Positions 16,513 to 26,138 of a DNA stretch of 36,707 nucleotides are shown here, piece after piece. Position 1 is the stretch's first letter; every line of letters starts with the position of its first letter. This stretch comes from an uncultured Burkholderiales bacterium (lineage in GTDB: Bacteria > Pseudomonadota > Gammaproteobacteria > Burkholderiales > Burkholderiaceae_E), in the NCBI GenBank assembly GCA_902826305.1, contig CADEEH010000041.1, positions 1 through 36,707 on the forward strand. Reading direction: 5' to 3'. The notes beneath the pieces are model-generated. The model was given only the letters and a program-made list of their open reading frames with translations, searched no databases and was not told where the DNA came from. Made by a program: the position numbers and the translations under genes.

Positions 16513-17331
16513 TCACGCCGCCTGCGTCAGTGTCAGTCCCCCGAGTCGGTGACTGATCGCGTCGGCCAGGCCACGGATGCCGGCGACGATCTCGATCTTG
16601 CGCGCCGCGCTGGTGCCGGCCTTGATCAGGCTGACCGCGACCGCGGCGACCGCCTCGTCGTGGCCGGCCGCGAACACCGGGGCGCCGACACAATGCATGC
16701 CTTCGGCGGTTTCCTCGTCGTCAATGGCATAACCCGCGGCGCGGAAACGCGTCAGCTGTGACGCGAGCATCGTCAGCGAACCGACCGAATGCCGCGTCAT
16801 CCGCTGCAGGCCGTCGGTGCCGCCGAGCCGCTCGCGCACCTGCGCGAACGGCATCGTCGCCAGCATGGCCTTGCCGCTGGCGGTGCACGATGCGGGAAAA
16901 CGTCCGCCGACACGGAAGGTCACCGCGAGCGGCTTGGTGCCCGGCCGGCAGCCGAGGTAGGTGACGTCGCGGCCATCGAGCACCGCCATCATCACCGTCT
17001 CCTGCGCCAGCGGCTCCCAGCTCGCGGCCAGCTCGTTGAACGCGGACACGACGTCGGATTGCGCCTGGAACGCACTCGACCACTGCAGCGACTTGGCGCC
17101 GAGGCTGAAGCCACCATTGTCGCCGCGCCGGACCAGGCCCAGGGTCTCGAGCGTCTGCAGCAATCCGTGCAGGCTGCTCTTCGGGATCTTCAGCGAACGG
17201 ACCAGGTCACCGAGTGTCTGCGGCTGCCGCGACGCAGCGAGCCGGTCGAGCAGGCGCACGGTGCGTGCAACCGCGGGCACCAGTCCGGCATCGGGGTCGC
17301 GTGTTGACTTTCCGGAGGCGCGGATTACCAT
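16513..17331 (-). CDS. IclR-family transcriptional regulator
   Basis: A 272-residue IclR regulator. Residues about 18-82 form the winged helix-turn-helix (VARTVRLLDRLAASRQPQT, LGDLVRSLKIPKSSLHGLLQ, TLETLGLVRRGDNGGFSLG). The rest is the effector-binding domain with VGGRFPASCTASGKAMLATM, GYAIDDEETAEGMHCVGAPV and the closing GIRGLADAISHRLG. It is divergent from mmsA across 146 nt holding three TGAAC half-sites, so it most likely controls the downstream catabolic cluster and itself. Start ATG 17331 follows AGGAAA. The inducer is unknown. Confidence 0.93.
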   Translation of the reverse strand: MVIRASGKSTRDPDAGLVPAVARTVRLLDRLAASRQPQTLGDLVRSLKIPKSSLHGLLQTLETLGLVRRGDNGGFSLGAKSLQWSSAFQAQSDVVSAFNELAASWEPLAQETVMMAVLDGRDVTYLGCRPGTKPLAVTFRVGGRFPASCTASGKAMLATMPFAQVRERLGGTDGLQRMTRHSVGSLTMLASQLTRFRAAGYAIDDEETAEGMHCVGAPVFAAGHDEAVAAVAVSLIKAGTSAARKIEIVAGIRGLADAISHRLGGLTLTQAA

Positions 17332-17344
17332 CGAGGGGATTTCC

Positions 17345-17369
17345 TGAACGATTGTTCAACAGGCTGAAC
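17345..17369. promoter_or_regulatory. Probable IclR operator in the iclR-mmsA intergenic region
   Basis: Three half-sites lie in a row: TGAAC (17345-17349), GTTCA (17354-17358) and TGAAC (17365-17369). The first two make a perfect inverted repeat with a 4-bp spacer, the last two another with a 6-bp spacer. IclR proteins bind such palindromes in divergent promoters. The site overlaps the leader of the regulator gene, which fits autoregulation. Confidence 0.55.
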
Positions 17370-17477
17370 GGTGTCGTGGCGACTGTACTCCGTCGCCACG
17401 GACCGCGCAAGCGAGCGCGTCGATGGATCGCGGCGAAATGCCGCGATCACAAGCCGGCGCCATGAGGAGACGACGAG

Positions 17478-18988
<1,511 letters not shown>

Positions 18989-18992
<4 letters not shown>

Positions 18993-19753
18993 GCGCCGAT
19001 CCGAAGGGCAGGGGCACGCTGGTCGTCACCGGTGCGGCACGCGGCATCGGCGCGGCGGTGGCACGGCTGGCCGCGGCGCAGGGCTGGGCGGTGGCGGTCA
19101 ACTACTCACATGACGAGGCCGGCGCCGCGGCGGTGGCCGAATCGATCACGCGTGCCGGCGGTCGTGCACAGGTGATCCGCGCCGATGTCGCCGACGAGGC
19201 GCAGGTGGTCAGGTTGTTCGAGACCGCCGAGCGTGCACTCGGTCCGATCGGCGCGCTGGTCAACAACGCCGGCATCATCGGCGGGCAGTGCCGTGTCGAT
19301 GCGATCGACGCGAAGCGACTGCAGGAAGTGTTCGCGATCAACGTCACCGGTGCGTTCCTGTGTGCCCGCGAGGCGGTGCGCCGGCTGTCGACGCGGCATG
19401 GCGGGGCGGGCGGCGCGATCGTCAACATCTCGTCGCGGGCGGCCGAGATCGGCGGCGCGAACGAATGGGTGCACTACGCCGCGAGCAAGGGCGCGATCGA
19501 CTCGATGACGGTCGGTCTCGCCCGCGAGGTCGGCGCCGAGGGCGTGCGTGTCAACGCGGTGTCGCCGGGGCTGATCGACACCGAGATCCACGCCCGCAAC
19601 GGCATGCCGGATCGCCTGCAGCGGATGGGTGCCGGGGTGCCGATCGGCCGGGCCGGCACCGCCGACGAGGTGGCCGAGGTGGTCGTGTTCCTGCTCGGCG
19701 CCGCGTCGTCGTACATGAACGGCGCGATCGTGCCGGTCGGTGGCGGGCGCTGA
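18989..19753 (+). CDS. SDR-family NAD(P)-dependent oxidoreductase
   Basis: A 254-residue classical short-chain dehydrogenase. The cofactor motif TGAARGIG is at residues 14-21, NNAG follows VGALVNN-like context ([12 protein letters not shown]), and the catalytic residues are in [12 protein letters not shown] and YAASK (Tyr163, Lys167). The closing segment [15 protein letters not shown] is typical of FabG or glucose-dehydrogenase-like SDRs. The ATG overlaps the mmsA stop by 4 nt, and gabD follows 24 nt later, so the three are one operon. It probably oxidises an alcohol or hydroxyacid whose aldehyde is passed to MmsA or GabD; that is inference. Confidence 0.9.
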
Positions 19754-19777
19754 AATTAAGTCGAAGGAGGTCGCATC

Positions 19778-21244
19778 GTGACGCTGCAACTGAAGGACAT
19801 GTCGCTGCTGAAGAACCAGGGCTACATCGATGGCCGCTGGGTCGCCGCGGATTCGGGCAGGCGCTTCCGCGTCGACGATCCGGCCACCGGCGCGACACTG
19901 GTCGAGGTGGCGGCGATGGGAGCGGCCGAGACGAAACGTGCGATCGATGCGGCCGCGCGGGCGCTGCCGGCGTGGCGCGCGAAGACCGCGAAGGAACGTG
20001 CCGGCATCCTGCGCCGCTGGTTCGACCTGGTGATCGCCCACACCGAGGACCTGGCGCTGCTGATGACCCGCGAGCAGGGCAAGCCGCTGGCCGAGTCGCG
20101 TGGCGAGGTCGCCTACGGGGCGTCGTTCATCGAGTGGTTCGCCGAGGAAGGCAAGCGGGCATACGGCGACGTGATCCCGACCACCGCGGCCGATCGGCGG
20201 CTGTTCACGATCCGGCAGGGCATCGGGGTGTGTGCGGCGATCACGCCGTGGAATTTTCCGATCGCGATGATCACGCGCAAGCTCGCGCCGGCATTCGCCG
20301 CCGGCTGCACCGCGGTGTGCAAACCGGCCGAGGCGACACCGCTGTCGGCGCTGGCGCTGGCCGAATTGGCCGAACGCGCAGGCATGCCGGCGGGTGTGTT
20401 CAACGTGATCACCGGTGACGGCGCGGCGGCCCCGGAGATCGGGCTGGAGATGTGCACGAACCCGGTGGTGCGCAAGGTGTCGTTCACCGGCTCCACCGAG
20501 GTGGGGCGGATCCTGCTCAGGCAGTCGGCCGACACGATCAAGAAGCTGTCGCTCGAACTCGGCGGCAACGCGCCCTTCATCGTGTTCGACGATGCCGACC
20601 TGGACGCGGCGGTCGACGGGGCGATCGCCTCCAAGTATCGCAATGCCGGGCAGACCTGTGTCTGCGCGAACCGGATCTACGTGCAGTCATCGGTCTACGA
20701 CACGTTCGCCGAGAAACTCGCCGTCAAGGTCGCGCAGCTCAAGGTCGGCCCGGGCACCGAAAGCGGCGTGACGATCGGGCCGTTGATCGATCCGGCGGCG
20801 ATCGCGAAGGTCGAGCAGCACATCGCCGATGCGGTTGGTGCCGGCGCGAAGGTGACACTCGGCGGCAACCGGCACCCGCTCGGCGGGCTGTTCTTCGAGC
20901 CGACGGTGCTCACCGGCGTGACGCCGGCGATGCGGGTGGCGCGCGAGGAGACCTTCGGACCGGTGGCGCCGTTGTTCCGTTTCGACACCGAGCAGGACGC
21001 GATCGCGATGGCCAACGACACCGAGTTCGGTCTGGCGGCATACTTCTACTCGCGCGACATCGGACGGGTGTTCCGGGTCGCCGAGGCGATCGAGGCCGGC
21101 ATGGTCTGTGTCAACAGCGGCATCCTGTCCAACGAGGTGTCGCCGTTCGGCGGGGTCAAGCAGTCCGGGCTGGGTCGCGAAGGATCGAAGTACGGCATCG
21201 AGGAGTACCTCGAGATCAAGTACCTCTGCCTGGCCGGCATCTGA
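19778..21244 (+). CDS. gabD: Succinate-semialdehyde dehydrogenase, NAD(P)+
   Basis: A 488-residue aldehyde dehydrogenase of the GabD type, which oxidises succinate semialdehyde to succinate and links 4-aminobutyrate or 4-hydroxybutyrate use to the TCA cycle. GabD-type sequence includes MTREQGKPLAESRGEVAYGA, FIEWFAEEGKRAYGDVIPT, ITPWNFPIAMITRKLAPAFA, the base Glu260 in LELGGNAPFIVFDDADLD and nucleophile Cys294 in NAGQTCVCANR. The close relative glutarate-semialdehyde dehydrogenase cannot be excluded. The start is GTG 19778 behind a strong AAGGAGG. No aminotransferase (gabT) is seen in the window, so the aldehyde may come from another source, perhaps a diol or hydroxyacid. Confidence 0.92.
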   Translation: MTLQLKDMSLLKNQGYIDGRWVAADSGRRFRVDDPATGATLVEVAAMGAAETKRAIDAAARALPAWRAKTAKERAGILRRWFDLVIAHTEDLALLMTREQGKPLAESRGEVAYGASFIEWFAEEGKRAYGDVIPTTAADRRLFTIRQGIGVCAAITPWNFPIAMITRKLAPAFAAGCTAVCKPAEATPLSALALAELAERAGMPAGVFNVITGDGAAAPEIGLEMCTNPVVRKVSFTGSTEVGRILLRQSADTIKKLSLELGGNAPFIVFDDADLDAAVDGAIASKYRNAGQTCVCANRIYVQSSVYDTFAEKLAVKVAQLKVGPGTESGVTIGPLIDPAAIAKVEQHIADAVGAGAKVTLGGNRHPLGGLFFEPTVLTGVTPAMRVAREETFGPVAPLFRFDTEQDAIAMANDTEFGLAAYFYSRDIGRVFRVAEAIEAGMVCVNSGILSNEVSPFGGVKQSGLGREGSKYGIEEYLEIKYLCLAGI

Positions 21245-21265
21245 GCGGTTTGGTAGTCTTCGGGG

Positions 21266-21282
21266 CCGCCGGAGGCCGGCGG
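21266..21282. terminator. GC hairpin after gabD
   Basis: CCGCCGG-AGG-CCGGCGG forms a 7-bp stem 21 nt past the gabD stop and 19 nt before the next start. No T-run follows; it may be a partial terminator or a stabilising 3' end. Confidence 0.4.
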
Positions 21283-21301
21283 GCAAACGACGGAGCGCCC
21301 C

Positions 21302-22120
21302 ATGACCGAAACCCGCCTGCTGCGCCGTGTTGTCGCGGTGCTTGCCATTGCCACCGCCTCGTTCCTCGGCGCCTGTGCCGCGCCGCAGCCGCCGGCGCCA
21401 CCGATGTTGGCCCGCGAGGCCGCGCCGCAGTCGATCCTGTGGATCGGCAACAGCTTCTTCTATTTCAACGACAGCCTGCACAGTCACTTCGGTGCACTGG
21501 TGGCTTCGGGCGGCGACGGTACCCGGGTGCGCAGCACCTCGTCGACGATCAGTGGTGCCGGCCTCGACTGGCACGACATCGATTCGCTGCTGCGTGCCGA
21601 CGGGCTCGGGCGTTATTCGTTCGTCGGCGACAACGAGATCCGCTTCAATCCGCCCGGGCGCCAGTACGACACCGCGATCCTGATGGACTGCAGCCAGTGC
21701 CCGGTCCATCCGCAGCTCCAGGCCAACTTCCATGCGACGGTCAAGCGGTTCGCCGACACGTTGAAGAAGGCGGGCATCCGACCGGCGCTGTTCATGTCGT
21801 GGGCGTACAAGGACAAGCCGGAGATGACGGCGGCACTCGCCGAGCAGTACACGAAGGCGGGTCGCGACAACGACGCGATCGTCATCCCGGTCGGCCTGGC
21901 GTTCGCCCGTGCGATTGCACTCAAGCCCTCGATCGAGCTGTACAACCGCGACAAGCGCCACCCGAGCCTGGCCGGCAGCTACCTGTCGGCGGCCACGACC
22001 TATGCGACGCTGTTCCGCAAGTCACCGGTGGGACTCAAGTACACCGCGGGGCTGGACGCGGAGACCGTGCAGGTGCTGCAGACGGCGGCCTGGGAGGCGG
22101 TCGGCAGCTACGCGCGCTGA
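21302..22120 (+). CDS. Predicted lipoprotein with SGNH-hydrolase-like fold
   Basis: A 272-residue exported lipoprotein. It has a basic N terminus, a hydrophobic core and a lipobox FLGAC with Cys25 as the lipid-anchored residue, followed by a Pro-rich linker. The mature protein has the order of SGNH/GDSL hydrolases: ILWIGNSFFYFNDS with a possible nucleophile Ser51, a middle segment YDTAILMDCSQCP, and DKRHPSLAGSYLSA, which supplies the Asp-x-x-His pair. It is similar to DUF4886-like proteins. Probably an esterase or acetylhydrolase in the periplasm; substrate unknown. Start ATG 21302 follows GGAG. It interrupts the run of dehydrogenase genes, with no obvious metabolic link. Confidence 0.75.
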   Translation: MTETRLLRRVVAVLAIATASFLGACAAPQPPAPPMLAREAAPQSILWIGNSFFYFNDSLHSHFGALVASGGDGTRVRSTSSTISGAGLDWHDIDSLLRADGLGRYSFVGDNEIRFNPPGRQYDTAILMDCSQCPVHPQLQANFHATVKRFADTLKKAGIRPALFMSWAYKDKPEMTAALAEQYTKAGRDNDAIVIPVGLAFARAIALKPSIELYNRDKRHPSLAGSYLSAATTYATLFRKSPVGLKYTAGLDAETVQVLQTAAWEAVGSYAR

Positions 22121-22140
22121 TCGGGCACACACGCGGCGTG

Positions 22141-22177
22141 GACTCGCGGCATACTTCGATTGTCGCGACATCGAGTC
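22141..22177. promoter_or_regulatory. Nested inverted repeats upstream of the alcohol dehydrogenase gene
   Basis: GACTCG (22141-22146) and CGAGTC (22172-22177) are complementary arms enclosing a perfect palindrome TGTCGCGACA (22161-22170). The 205-nt gap 22121-22325 otherwise contains no supported gene. This could be an operator or an RNA hairpin; there is no direct evidence for either. Confidence 0.3.
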
Positions 22178-22325
22178 CGTGTTGCGGGTCGCGGAGCTGT
22201 CACGAAGAGGCGGTCACCATGCTGCAGTTCAATGAAGCGGACTTGCGAGCGAACATCTGAGCAGATGACCTGAGGGCGGTCGGCGACCGCCAGACCTGGG
22301 CGACGAAAAATCCGGTGAGGGCGTG

Positions 22326-23486
22326 ATGAAAGTTCGAGCGGCGGTACTGCGCGAAATGGGGCTGCCTGCGCCCTACGAGGAAAGCCGGCCGTTGACGATC
22401 GAGGAAGTCGAACTCGATCCGCCGCAGCACGGCGAGGTGCTGGTCAAGATCCACGCAGCCGGGTTGTGCCACTCGGACCTGTCGGCGATCAACGGCGATC
22501 GGCCGTGGCCGATGCCGATCGTGGTCGGCCACGAGGCGGCGGCCGAAGTCGTCGAACTCGGTGCCGGGGTCAAGGACCTGGCGGTCGGGGATCACGTGGT
22601 GCTGATCTTCCGCCCGAGCTGCGGCGCGTGCACCAGTTGTTCGGTCGGTCGGCCGGCGCTGTGCCTGCCGGGCGGCGAGGCCAACGCGAGCGGCTCGCTG
22701 CTCGGTGGCTATCGACGACTCAAGGCGATCGGCGAACGCACCGGCATCGGCGGCGAGGCCGGCGGGCCGCTCTACCACCACCTGGGTTGCGCGGCCTTCG
22801 CCGAATACGCGACCGTGTCGCGACGCTCGATCGTCAAGGTCGATCCGGAACTGCCGTGGGAACAGGCGGCGCTGTTCGGTTGTGCGGTGCTGACCGGCGC
22901 GGGCGCGGTGTTCAACACGGCGCGGATCGAGCCCGGCTCGAAGGTCGCCGTGGTCGGCCTGGGCGGCGTCGGCTTCTCGTCGCTGCTGGCGGCGATCGCG
23001 GCCGGCGCACACGAGGTGGTCGCGGTCGACCTGCTCGACAGCAAGCTCGAACAGGCGCAGGCGCTGGGCGCCACCCGCTGCTACAACGCCGGTGACCCGG
23101 ACGTGATCGACCGGATCAAGGACCGGACACGCGGTGGTGTCGACTACGCGTTCGAGATGGCGGGCAGTGTCCGTGCCCTCGAACTCGCGTACCGGATCAC
23201 CGCCCGCGGCGGCACCACCGTCAGCGCCGGCCTGCCGAACCCGGGGCACAAGTGGGAGCTGCAGGCGGTCAGCCTGATCGCCGAGGAACGCACGATCAAG
23301 GGCAGCTACATCGGGTCGTGTGTGCCGTCGCGCGACGTTCCGCGATTCGTGTCGATGTTCAAGGCCGGCCGGCTGCCGGTCGACAAGCTGCTGTCCGAGC
23401 GGATCCGGCTCGACGAGATCAACGGCGCACTCGATCGCCTGGCGCGCGGCGAGACCATCCGGCAGGTGATCCGGATGGACGGCTGA
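22326..23486 (+). CDS. Zinc-dependent alcohol dehydrogenase (medium-chain, class III-like)
   Basis: A 386-residue medium-chain dehydrogenase. The catalytic zinc ligands are in GLCHSDLS (Cys48) and GHEAA; the structural zinc loop has the full four-Cys set in CGACTSCSVGRPALC; the cofactor site reads VAVVGLGGVGFSSL with Asp in VVAVDLLDSKL, which favours NAD+. The second catalytic Cys lies in LFGCAVLTGAGAVFNTA, a class III or benzyl-alcohol-dehydrogenase-like signature. ATG 22326 is chosen next to GTG 22323, both behind GGTGAG. A GMC oxidoreductase follows 57 nt downstream. Together they suggest oxidation of an alcohol feeding the aldehyde dehydrogenases upstream; the substrate is not known. Confidence 0.9.
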   Translation: MKVRAAVLREMGLPAPYEESRPLTIEEVELDPPQHGEVLVKIHAAGLCHSDLSAINGDRPWPMPIVVGHEAAAEVVELGAGVKDLAVGDHVVLIFRPSCGACTSCSVGRPALCLPGGEANASGSLLGGYRRLKAIGERTGIGGEAGGPLYHHLGCAAFAEYATVSRRSIVKVDPELPWEQAALFGCAVLTGAGAVFNTARIEPGSKVAVVGLGGVGFSSLLAAIAAGAHEVVAVDLLDSKLEQAQALGATRCYNAGDPDVIDRIKDRTRGGVDYAFEMAGSVRALELAYRITARGGTTVSAGLPNPGHKWELQAVSLIAEERTIKGSYIGSCVPSRDVPRFVSMFKAGRLPVDKLLSERIRLDEINGALDRLARGETIRQVIRMDG

Positions 23487-23493
23487 TCGCGAC

Positions 23494-23520
23494 GACGATC
23501 GTCCCTCTCTCTTTTTCTTT
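23494..23520 (+). terminator. Weak terminator-like palindrome with T-rich tail
   Basis: The 10-bp palindrome GACGATCGTC is followed by CCTCTCTCTTTTTCTTT. The stem is short, so read-through into the GMC oxidoreductase gene, 24 nt later, is likely. Confidence 0.3.
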
Positions 23521-23543
23521 CCGAGCGGCCGCGGCCGGATCTG

Positions 23544-25184
23544 ATGAGCGGTGAACGCTACGACTACGTGATCGTCGGCGCGGGGACGGCCGGTTGCCTG
23601 CTCGCCAATCGGCTCACCGCCGATCCGTCGATCCGGGTGCTGCTGCTCGAGGCCGGTCAGCCCGATGACTGGATCTGGGTCCGCATCCCGGTCGGCTACC
23701 TGTACTGCATCGGCAACCCGCGGATCGACTGGATGTTCGAGACCGGGGCGGAAGCCGGCCTCAATGGTCGATCACTGCGATACCCGCGCGGCAAAGTGCT
23801 CGGCGGCTGCTCGTCGATCAACGGCATGATCTACATGCGGGGCCAGCAGGAGGACTACGACGGATGGGCGGCCCAGGGAAATAGCGGCTGGACGTGGGAG
23901 GAAGTACTTCCTTACTTTCTGAAGCACGAGGACCACCACGGTCGCGACGGGGGCGCCGCCGATCCGTACCACGGTCGCGGCGGCGAGTGGCGGGTCGAGA
24001 AGATGCGGGTGTCGTGGCCGGTGCTGGACACGTTCCGCGAGGCGGCGTTCGAGACCGGGATCCCGCCCGTGGTCGACTTCAATCGCGGCGACAACTTCGG
24101 CTGCGGTTACTTCGAAGTGAACCAGCGGCGGGGCGTGCGCTGGAACACCGCCCGGGCTTTCCTGCGGCCGGTCGAACGACGGATGAACCTGCGTGTGATC
24201 ACCGGCGCCCAGGTCACGCGCCTGCGGCTCCATCCGGATTCGATGACAGTCGAAGGTGTCGAATTCAAGCGGGACAACGGTTCGGCCGACAGTGAGTATG
24301 CACTTGCGTCAGCCGAAGTGGTGCTGACGGCAGGCGCAATCGGCACCCCGCACCTGATGCAGTTGTCGGGGATCGGGCCCCACGCGGTGCTGGCCGACGC
24401 CGGCATCGTGCAGCGACTCGACGAGCCCGGCGTCGGCGGCAACCTGCAGGACCACCTGCAGCTGCGGCTGACCTTCCGCGTCGCCAACACTAGAACCTTG
24501 AACGAGCGCGCGAACCGCTGGTGGGGCAAGGCGATGATGGCCGGCGAGTACCTGGCCCGGCGAAGCGGGCCGATGGCCATGGCGCCGAGCCAGCTCGGCG
24601 CGTTCGCGCGTTCGAGTGACGACCTCGACAGGCCGGACCTCGAGTACCACGTGCAGCCGCTGTCGCTGGACAAGTTCGGCGAGCCGCTTCACGACTACCC
24701 GGCAATCACCGCGTCGGTGTGCCACCTGCGCCCGGAGTCGAGAGGCTCGATCCGAGCGCGGTCACCGGACCCGTCGGCCGCGCCGGAGATCCGCCCGAAT
24801 TACCTGTCGACCGAGGCCGACCGACAGGTTGCGGTCGCGGCCATCCGCCTGACCCGCCGCATCATGGCGGCACCGGCGTTCCAGCCATTCTCACCGACCG
24901 AAGTTCGGCCGGGCCCGGCGCTGGTCGACGACGAGGCACTGGCTAAGGCGGCTGGCGACATCGGGACCACGATCTTCCATCCGGTCGGCACCTGCAAGAT
25001 GGGACCGGTCACCGATCCGACCGCGGTCGTCGACCATCGCCTGCGCGCCCATCGGATCGCGGGCCTGCGCATCGCCGACGCCTCGGTGATGCCAACGATC
25101 ACCTCGGGCAACACGAACGCGCCGACGCTGATGATTGCGGAACGTGCGGCGGAGATGATCCTCGCGGATCGCCAGCGGGGCTGA
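23544..25184 (+). CDS. GMC-family FAD-dependent oxidoreductase (choline-dehydrogenase-like)
   Basis: A 546-residue glucose-methanol-choline oxidoreductase, flavoproteins that oxidise alcohols. The FAD-binding motif YDYVIVGAGTAGCLLANRL starts at residue 6, GMC signature 1 is RGKVLGGCSSINGMIYMRG, signature 2 lies in AGAIGTPHLMQLSGIGP, and the active-site His is in FHPVGTCKMG with the second residue in TSGNTNAPTLMIAERAAEMI. No signal peptide is seen. The length and pattern match BetA-like and polyethylene-glycol or alcohol dehydrogenases; no betB or betI is adjacent, so a choline role is not supported. It is the last gene of the catabolic stretch; electron acceptor and substrate are unknown. Confidence 0.92.
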   Translation: MSGERYDYVIVGAGTAGCLLANRLTADPSIRVLLLEAGQPDDWIWVRIPVGYLYCIGNPRIDWMFETGAEAGLNGRSLRYPRGKVLGGCSSINGMIYMRGQQEDYDGWAAQGNSGWTWEEVLPYFLKHEDHHGRDGGAADPYHGRGGEWRVEKMRVSWPVLDTFREAAFETGIPPVVDFNRGDNFGCGYFEVNQRRGVRWNTARAFLRPVERRMNLRVITGAQVTRLRLHPDSMTVEGVEFKRDNGSADSEYALASAEVVLTAGAIGTPHLMQLSGIGPHAVLADAGIVQRLDEPGVGGNLQDHLQLRLTFRVANTRTLNERANRWWGKAMMAGEYLARRSGPMAMAPSQLGAFARSSDDLDRPDLEYHVQPLSLDKFGEPLHDYPAITASVCHLRPESRGSIRARSPDPSAAPEIRPNYLSTEADRQVAVAAIRLTRRIMAAPAFQPFSPTEVRPGPALVDDEALAKAAGDIGTTIFHPVGTCKMGPVTDPTAVVDHRLRAHRIAGLRIADASVMPTITSGNTNAPTLMIAERAAEMILADRQRG

Positions 25185-25226
25185 GTCGAGCGGGCGTTGG
25201 CCCGACGATGAGGTCGGCAGGCGGCC

Positions 25227-25260
25227 AGCGCAGGACATCAGCGCAGGACATCAGCGCAGG
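25227..25260. repeat. 13-bp tandem repeat
   Basis: AGCGCAGGACATC is repeated at 25227-25239 and 25240-25252, followed by the first 8 bases of a third copy, in the convergent gap after the GMC gene. Confidence 0.8.
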
Positions 25261-25302
25261 GGGCTAGCTTCGTCGGGCCATGTGGTCGGCCCCCAATGGG
25301 CA

Positions 25303-25326
25303 CGACGGGAGCATGTGCTCCCGTCG
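25303..25326. terminator. Strong bidirectional hairpin between convergent genes
   Basis: CGACGGGAGCA and TGCTCCCGTCG are perfect 11-bp complementary arms separated by TG. The hairpin lies between the GMC gene stop (25184) and the DUF2892 gene stop (25351) and is the best terminator candidate for both. Confidence 0.65.
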
Positions 25327-25350
25327 GCGAAAGATCCAAACCGTGAACTG

Positions 25351-25548
25351 TCAGCTCGCGGACTTCATCGGGCAGGTATTCATGCCCAGGATCGAGTACA
25401 ACGGGCAGTTGCCGATCAGGCCGGTGGCGAGCGGCACCACGCCGATCCAACCCCAGGCGCCGATCACTCCGGACAGTGTCAGGCCCAGCAGCACGAGGCC
25501 GGCGACGATCCGAAGGACTTTGTCGATTCCACCCACATTCGTTTTCAT
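25351..25548 (-). CDS. DUF2892-family small membrane protein
   Basis: A 65-residue protein of the DUF2892 (YgaP C-terminal-like) family: MKTNVGGIDKVLRIVAGLVL leads into two membrane helices, and the end reads GNCPLYSILGMNTCP with the typical Cys residues. Such proteins form small two-helix membrane units, often fused to rhodanese domains elsewhere; the function is not known. Start ATG 25548 follows GGGAG. Upstream lies a parS site at 25671-25686. Confidence 0.88.
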   Translation of the reverse strand: MKTNVGGIDKVLRIVAGLVLLGLTLSGVIGAWGWIGVVPLATGLIGNCPLYSILGMNTCPMKSAS

Positions 25549-26138
25549 GACGCTTGCTCCCTGTTTGTTTGCGTGTGAGGTGATGATCGGCGATCCGGTC
25601 GATCCTCGTCTGTGACTGCGGTTACGAGCGCACATGAGGGTGTTGCGAAGCGGATGGATACGTCGGCTGTTGTTCCACGTGGAACAGCGCGGCACTGGTC
25701 AGGGTTAACTTGAACTGCGGGCGCCGGCATGGGGATGTTCATGCAGGGGTTCGCCGCAGCGCTCGTGGCATTTGGCCTTTGGCACATGTTCGCGTTCTGC
25801 GTTCGCACAGGTCACGGCGGGGTTCGCAGCGGGTCGCATAGGCCAAGAGCCAGCCCGTTTCCAATCGGTGTCTACGTAGATCGGCGTGCGGACGCGGTGC
25901 GCCCGCGTAGATTCGCCGTTGGGGGAGCAGCTCCGACACTCATGGGGCGCTCACTGGGTCCGGCGTCGCTACTGGACGCAGTTGGGTACGGTGGCGCAGG
26001 CGATCTCTTCGGCGAGTCGTATCTCAGCTCACCGTTTGAAGATCCTCCAGTCGAAAGACTGTCAGTCGAGTCACCCCGGACAAAGCCTCTGGCAGGCGCC
26101 GTTGAAACTGGCGAGCTTCTGAGCGCCAAGTCCCCGAG
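25549..26138. other. 590-nt gap with parS, otherwise no supported gene
   Basis: Apart from the parS site at 25671-25686, I see no gene here. An open plus-strand frame from 25729 begins with a hydrophobic stretch (MQGFAAALVAFGLWHMFAF) but then becomes Arg/Ser-rich without family likeness and runs against the Crp/Fnr gene. GC is a little lower than in the neighbours. GTTCGC occurs four times between 25749 and 25827. No DnaA-box cluster was found. Confidence 0.5.
25671..25686. promoter_or_regulatory. parS: parS centromere-like site 1 (ParB binding)
   Basis: TGTTCCACGTGGAACA is a perfect 16-bp palindrome matching the near-universal chromosomal parS consensus (TGTTNCACGTGAAACA, with the TGTTCCACGTGGAAC form of pseudomonads). 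ParB spreads from such sites. It lies about 4 kb before parA, within intergenic DNA upstream of the DUF2892 gene. Confidence 0.92.

Noticed and set aside
20687-21961. Long minus-strand open frame opposite gabD and the lipoprotein gene
   Set aside because: Its Arg/Asp/His-rich composition is that of an antisense shadow, and both plus-strand genes are convincing.
22219-22260. Thirteen-codon frame MLQFNEADLRANI before the alcohol dehydrogenase gene, reminiscent of an ornithine cyclodeaminase N terminus
   Set aside because: Too short to support a pseudogene or leader peptide; the following sequence in all frames shows no further similarity.
25549-26138. Possible replication origin near the parS sites
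   Set aside because: No cluster of DnaA boxes, no dnaA or dnaN gene and no strongly AT-rich unwinding region could be seen.
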